Below, one piece after another: positions 61,612-64,000 of a stretch of 64,000 nt of DNA. The first letter of the stretch is position 1; each line of letters begins with the position of its first letter. The stretch is from contig OZ253669.1 of NCBI GenBank assembly GCA_965263375.1, positions 682,001 to 746,000 on the forward strand. The letters are read 5' to 3'. The notes beneath the pieces were generated by a model. The model was given only the letters and a program-made list of their open reading frames with translations, ran no database searches and was not told the DNA's origin. This DNA comes from JAJFFW01 sp965263375. Lineage in GTDB: Bacteria; Pseudomonadota; Alphaproteobacteria; Caulobacterales; Parvularculaceae. Made by a program: the position numbers and the translations under genes.

Positions 61612-63666
61612 ATGGCCGTTATTGTCGAAATCAAAAATGATGTTCTTATTCTAAAAATTGATAACTCACCGGTGAACGCACTAAGCGCCCCCGTTCGTAT
61701 AGGCATCAATGACGCTATTAATCGGCTTAAGGATGATAAAAGTTTGATTGGTGCGCTTATAACGGGCTCTCAAAAAGCATTCAGTGGCGGCGCCGATATA
61801 AAGGAATTTGGGAAGAAACCTATATCTCCCGTCCTGCCGGATCTTCTTGTAAAGATCGAGCAATGTGAAAAGCCGATCGTCGCTGCGATTGATGGTGTGG
61901 CGCTTGGCGGAGGGTTGGAACTGGCGTTGGCGTGTCGGGCTCGTGTGGCAACGTCTCGCGCTTCGATGGGGTTGCCGGAGGTTAATCTTGGAATCATACC
62001 TGGCGCAGGCGGTACGCAGAGACTTCCACGATTGATAGGAGGCAAGGGGGCGGCGGAAATAATAACGTCTGGAAAACCAATTTCGGCCCAGAAAGCATTG
62101 GAATTGGGACTCGTCGAGAGGCTTGTTGAAGGAGATATTGTTGAAGCTGCGAGAGAGCTTGCGTGCAATATTGCACAAGTCAGACAGTCAAAAAAAACTG
62201 ATCGGCAAATGGAGAAAGTCGATGTCGAATGGTTTAAGAGCTTTGAAGAAAAACTCAAACAGCGCTCTCGCGGCCAATTGTCTCCTCTAAAAGGGTTGGA
62301 GGCGGTTAAAGCATCTCAGGTTATGTCGTTGGAGGATGGGCTAAAGTATGAAAGAGAGATCTTTTTAGAATGTATGGAGAGCGATCAGCGGGCCGCTTTA
62401 ATGCACACCTTTTTTATTGAGCGCCAGGCTAAAAAGCCTGCCTTTCTTGAGGCTGTCTCACCAAGGCGCGTTAATGTAATCGGTGTCTTAGGGGCGGGGA
62501 CAATGGGGGCAGGTATTGCTATTGCTGCTGTAAAAGCGGGGTATCGCGTTAAGATATTTGACGCCAATGCTGAGGCGCTTGGTTCCGGTGTTGATCGAAT
62601 AAAAAATACTTTCCGTAAAGACTTTGAACGTGGTCGATTGTCAAGCGAAACCGTTGAGGCCTTGAATGCTAACGTTTTGCCAGTTGCTAGCATGAATGAA
62701 CTCTCAGAAGCTGACCTTTTTATTGAAGCAATTGTTGAAAATATGGAGATTAAAAAGAAGGTGTTTGGTGAGCTTGCGGAAATTGCGAAACCAAATGCCG
62801 TGTTAGCTTCGAATACGTCTTATCTTGATATAAACGAGATTGCTTCAGCCACATCAAGGCCTTCTGACGTGATCGGAATGCATTTTTTTAGTCCGGCAAA
62901 TATTATGCGATTGCTAGAAATTGTTCGCACTGATGTTGGGTCATTAGAGGCGCTTGCGACCGCTAACGCGGTTGCCCAGAAAATGAAAAAAATCCCCGTA
63001 TTTGCTGGTGTTTGTGATGGTTTCATTGGGAATCGAATGTTCAAAAAATATCGCCAACAAGCTGAATATTTGGTCGAGGAGGGGGCGTCTCCGCAGGACG
63101 TTGATCGCGTGATGCGAGCATTTGGGTTTGCGATGGGGCCTTTTGAGGTTTCTGATCTTGCTGGGTTAGATATAGGCTGGGCGACGCGCCGCCGGGAAGA
63201 TGAAAGCCGCGATCCAAAAGAGCGCTATGTTGATATTGCTGACCATCTTTATGATATGGGGCGGTTAGGGCAAAAAACTGGAGAAGGATGGTATAAATAC
63301 CAATCAGGTGACAGAACGCCTATTGTTGATCCAATTGTGGAGAAATTAATCGCTGATCGTTCAGCCTCCAAGGGCATTAAAAGGCGCAAAATATCTGATA
63401 ATGAGATTAGCAATAAAATTCTTTTCAGTATGATTAATGAAGGGGCGAAGATACTAGATGAAGAAATTGCGGCAAGCGCCAGCGATATAGACCTTGTTTT
63501 TCTTCACGGTTATGGTTTCCCAAAACATAGAGGCGGCCCAATGTTTTATGCTGAACGATATGGGCTAGCGGCGATACTTGAGGCGATTGAAGGCTACGCG
63601 AAACAGGACCCGTATCATTGGCGCCCGGCAGAGTTATTGGTACATTCAATTGTATCTGAAAAATAA
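61612..63666 (+). CDS. Bifunctional enoyl-CoA hydratase/3-hydroxyacyl-CoA dehydrogenase (FadB/FadJ type)
   Basis: 685 residues from the ATG at 61612; the longer frame from 61546 overlaps the thiolase gene and has no support. The N-terminal crotonase domain (about 1-190) has GSQKAFSGGADIKEFG, AIDGVALGGGLELALACRAR and LPEVNLGIIPGAGGTQRLPR with both catalytic Glu regions. The NAD domain starts GVLGAGTMGAGIAIAAVKAG (about 288 on), with HFFSPANIMRLLEIV, and is followed by the C-terminal 3HCDH domains (HGYGFPKHRGGPMFYAE). It hydrates and dehydrogenates the ring-opened acyl-CoA. Soluble. Confidence 0.93.
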   Translation: MAVIVEIKNDVLILKIDNSPVNALSAPVRIGINDAINRLKDDKSLIGALITGSQKAFSGGADIKEFGKKPISPVLPDLLVKIEQCEKPIVAAIDGVALGGGLELALACRARVATSRASMGLPEVNLGIIPGAGGTQRLPRLIGGKGAAEIITSGKPISAQKALELGLVERLVEGDIVEAARELACNIAQVRQSKKTDRQMEKVDVEWFKSFEEKLKQRSRGQLSPLKGLEAVKASQVMSLEDGLKYEREIFLECMESDQRAALMHTFFIERQAKKPAFLEAVSPRRVNVIGVLGAGTMGAGIAIAAVKAGYRVKIFDANAEALGSGVDRIKNTFRKDFERGRLSSETVEALNANVLPVASMNELSEADLFIEAIVENMEIKKKVFGELAEIAKPNAVLASNTSYLDINEIASATSRPSDVIGMHFFSPANIMRLLEIVRTDVGSLEALATANAVAQKMKKIPVFAGVCDGFIGNRMFKKYRQQAEYLVEEGASPQDVDRVMRAFGFAMGPFEVSDLAGLDIGWATRRREDESRDPKERYVDIADHLYDMGRLGQKTGEGWYKYQSGDRTPIVDPIVEKLIADRSASKGIKRRKISDNEISNKILFSMINEGAKILDEEIAASASDIDLVFLHGYGFPKHRGGPMFYAERYGLAAILEAIEGYAKQDPYHWRPAELLVHSIVSEK

Positions 63667-63761
63667 AAATCAATTGAAAATGAAAATAAATTAGGTTATT
63701 AAATTCTGGCTAATCATTTAAATGGGATGAGGCCTGTTTAAGGCATAAGGAGCGGTGCGAA

Positions 63762-64000
63762 ATGGCTGAACGATCCTTCGCGAAAGAGGTTGAACACCTT
63801 CGTTTGGGAGAGGGAGAAGTCTTTCGCGGCGAAGGAATTCTCGCAGTTACAAAAGCGCTCTTACAGTCAGGCGTTTCATATGTGGGCGGTTATCAGGGCG
63901 CCCCAATTTCCCATTTGATGGATGTATTGTCAGACGCTCAGGGAATTCTTGGCGAGCTAGACGTTCATTTTGAGGCTAGCGCCAGCGAGGCGACCGCAGC
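63762..64000 (+). CDS. Indolepyruvate ferredoxin oxidoreductase-family protein, N-terminus (3' end outside window)
   Basis: The ATG at 63762 follows AAGGAGCGG. The 79 visible residues include LRLGEGEVFRGEGILAVTKALLQSG and YVGGYQGAPISHLMDVL, the N-terminal ThDP pyrimidine domain of IorA-like and fused indolepyruvate oxidoreductases. The family performs CoA-dependent oxidative decarboxylation of aryl 2-oxo acids with ferredoxin or another acceptor. It follows the FadB/FadJ-type gene by 95 bases and probably belongs to the same unit. An aryl-2-oxo-acid enzyme beside 2-aminobenzoyl-CoA genes could turn isatinate (2-aminophenylglyoxylate) directly into 2-aminobenzoyl-CoA. The length and whether both subunits are fused cannot be seen. 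Confidence 0.82.
   Translation, partial: MAERSFAKEVEHLRLGEGEVFRGEGILAVTKALLQSGVSYVGGYQGAPISHLMDVLSDAQGILGELDVHFEASASEATA

Noticed and set aside
1..64000. CRISPR array, rRNA or replication origin
   Set aside because: No regularly spaced repeats, no rRNA-like stretches and no iteron or DnaA-box cluster were found on reading both strands.

Overview
The window looks like accessory DNA from a Gram-negative, aerobic, probably alphaproteobacterial and probably aquatic organism. The evidence is five large TonB-dependent receptors, CoA-dependent aromatic catabolism, FMN/FAD oxygenases with separate flavin reductases, and IclR/MarR/AraC control. The taxonomic guess is inference from gene style; there is no rRNA or other marker gene.

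Layout. (1) 1-8.9 kb: end of a glutamine-synthetase-family gene, an IS3 transposase wreck, a TonB receptor, a YjbR-like protein, two zinc-independent MDR reductases, a dispersed repeat and a FitAB-type toxin-antitoxin pair. (2) 8.9-23.3 kb: a block closed on both sides by copies of the 3' half of a tRNA-Tyr gene. It holds an IclR-controlled catabolic unit (SGNH hydrolase, SLC13 carrier, SDR, ThDP enzyme, an internally duplicated protein of unknown function, TonB receptor, succinate-semialdehyde-type dehydrogenase), then a broken Ldh2 gene joined to an Rhs tail and three small membrane proteins. (3) 23.3-25.2 kb: a second, very small block ending in a third tRNA-Tyr fragment. Its only genes are an AlkB-type dioxygenase and a DUF2431 (Bmt5-like) methyltransferase, overlapping by four bases. 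(4) 25.3-28.9 kb: IS3 orfA trace, AraC regulator and a divergent TonB receptor, in visibly GC-richer DNA. (5) 28.9-41.5 kb: a candidate indole-oxidation region with flavin reductase, SDR, AraC regulator, StyA-like monooxygenase, cyclase-family lipoprotein hydrolase, Nramp-related carrier, two-subunit GMC dehydrogenase, MarR, FMO-like monooxygenase and SDR. (6) 41.6-51.2 kb: two TonB receptors around a small Cys-rich periplasmic protein, a reductive-dehalogenase-like Fe-S protein, a luciferase-like monooxygenase with its flavin reductase, and a winged-helix regulator. (7) 51.2-64 kb: IS481 wreck, membrane cytochrome c, then a tight operon for the aerobic CoA route of 2-aminobenzoate (bifunctional 2-aminobenzoyl-CoA monooxygenase/reductase, glutaryl-CoA dehydrogenase, Rid-family protein, thioesterase, acyl-CoA dehydrogenase, enoyl-CoA hydratase, MarR, SDR). 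Facing it are a thiolase, a FadB/FadJ-type protein and the start of an indolepyruvate-oxidoreductase-type enzyme.

How it may work together (inference): a flavin monooxygenase pair and SDR oxidise indole or a substituted indole toward isatin; a hydrolase opens the ring to isatinate (2-aminophenylglyoxylate); this 2-oxo acid enters as 2-aminobenzoyl-CoA, either through anthranilate and a ligase or directly through the 2-oxoacid oxidoreductase at the right edge; the 52.7-63.7 kb genes then dearomatise it and degrade it to glutaryl-CoA and acetyl-CoA. No CoA ligase is present in the window. Perfect palindromes in front of several units fit the neighbouring MarR and IclR regulators.
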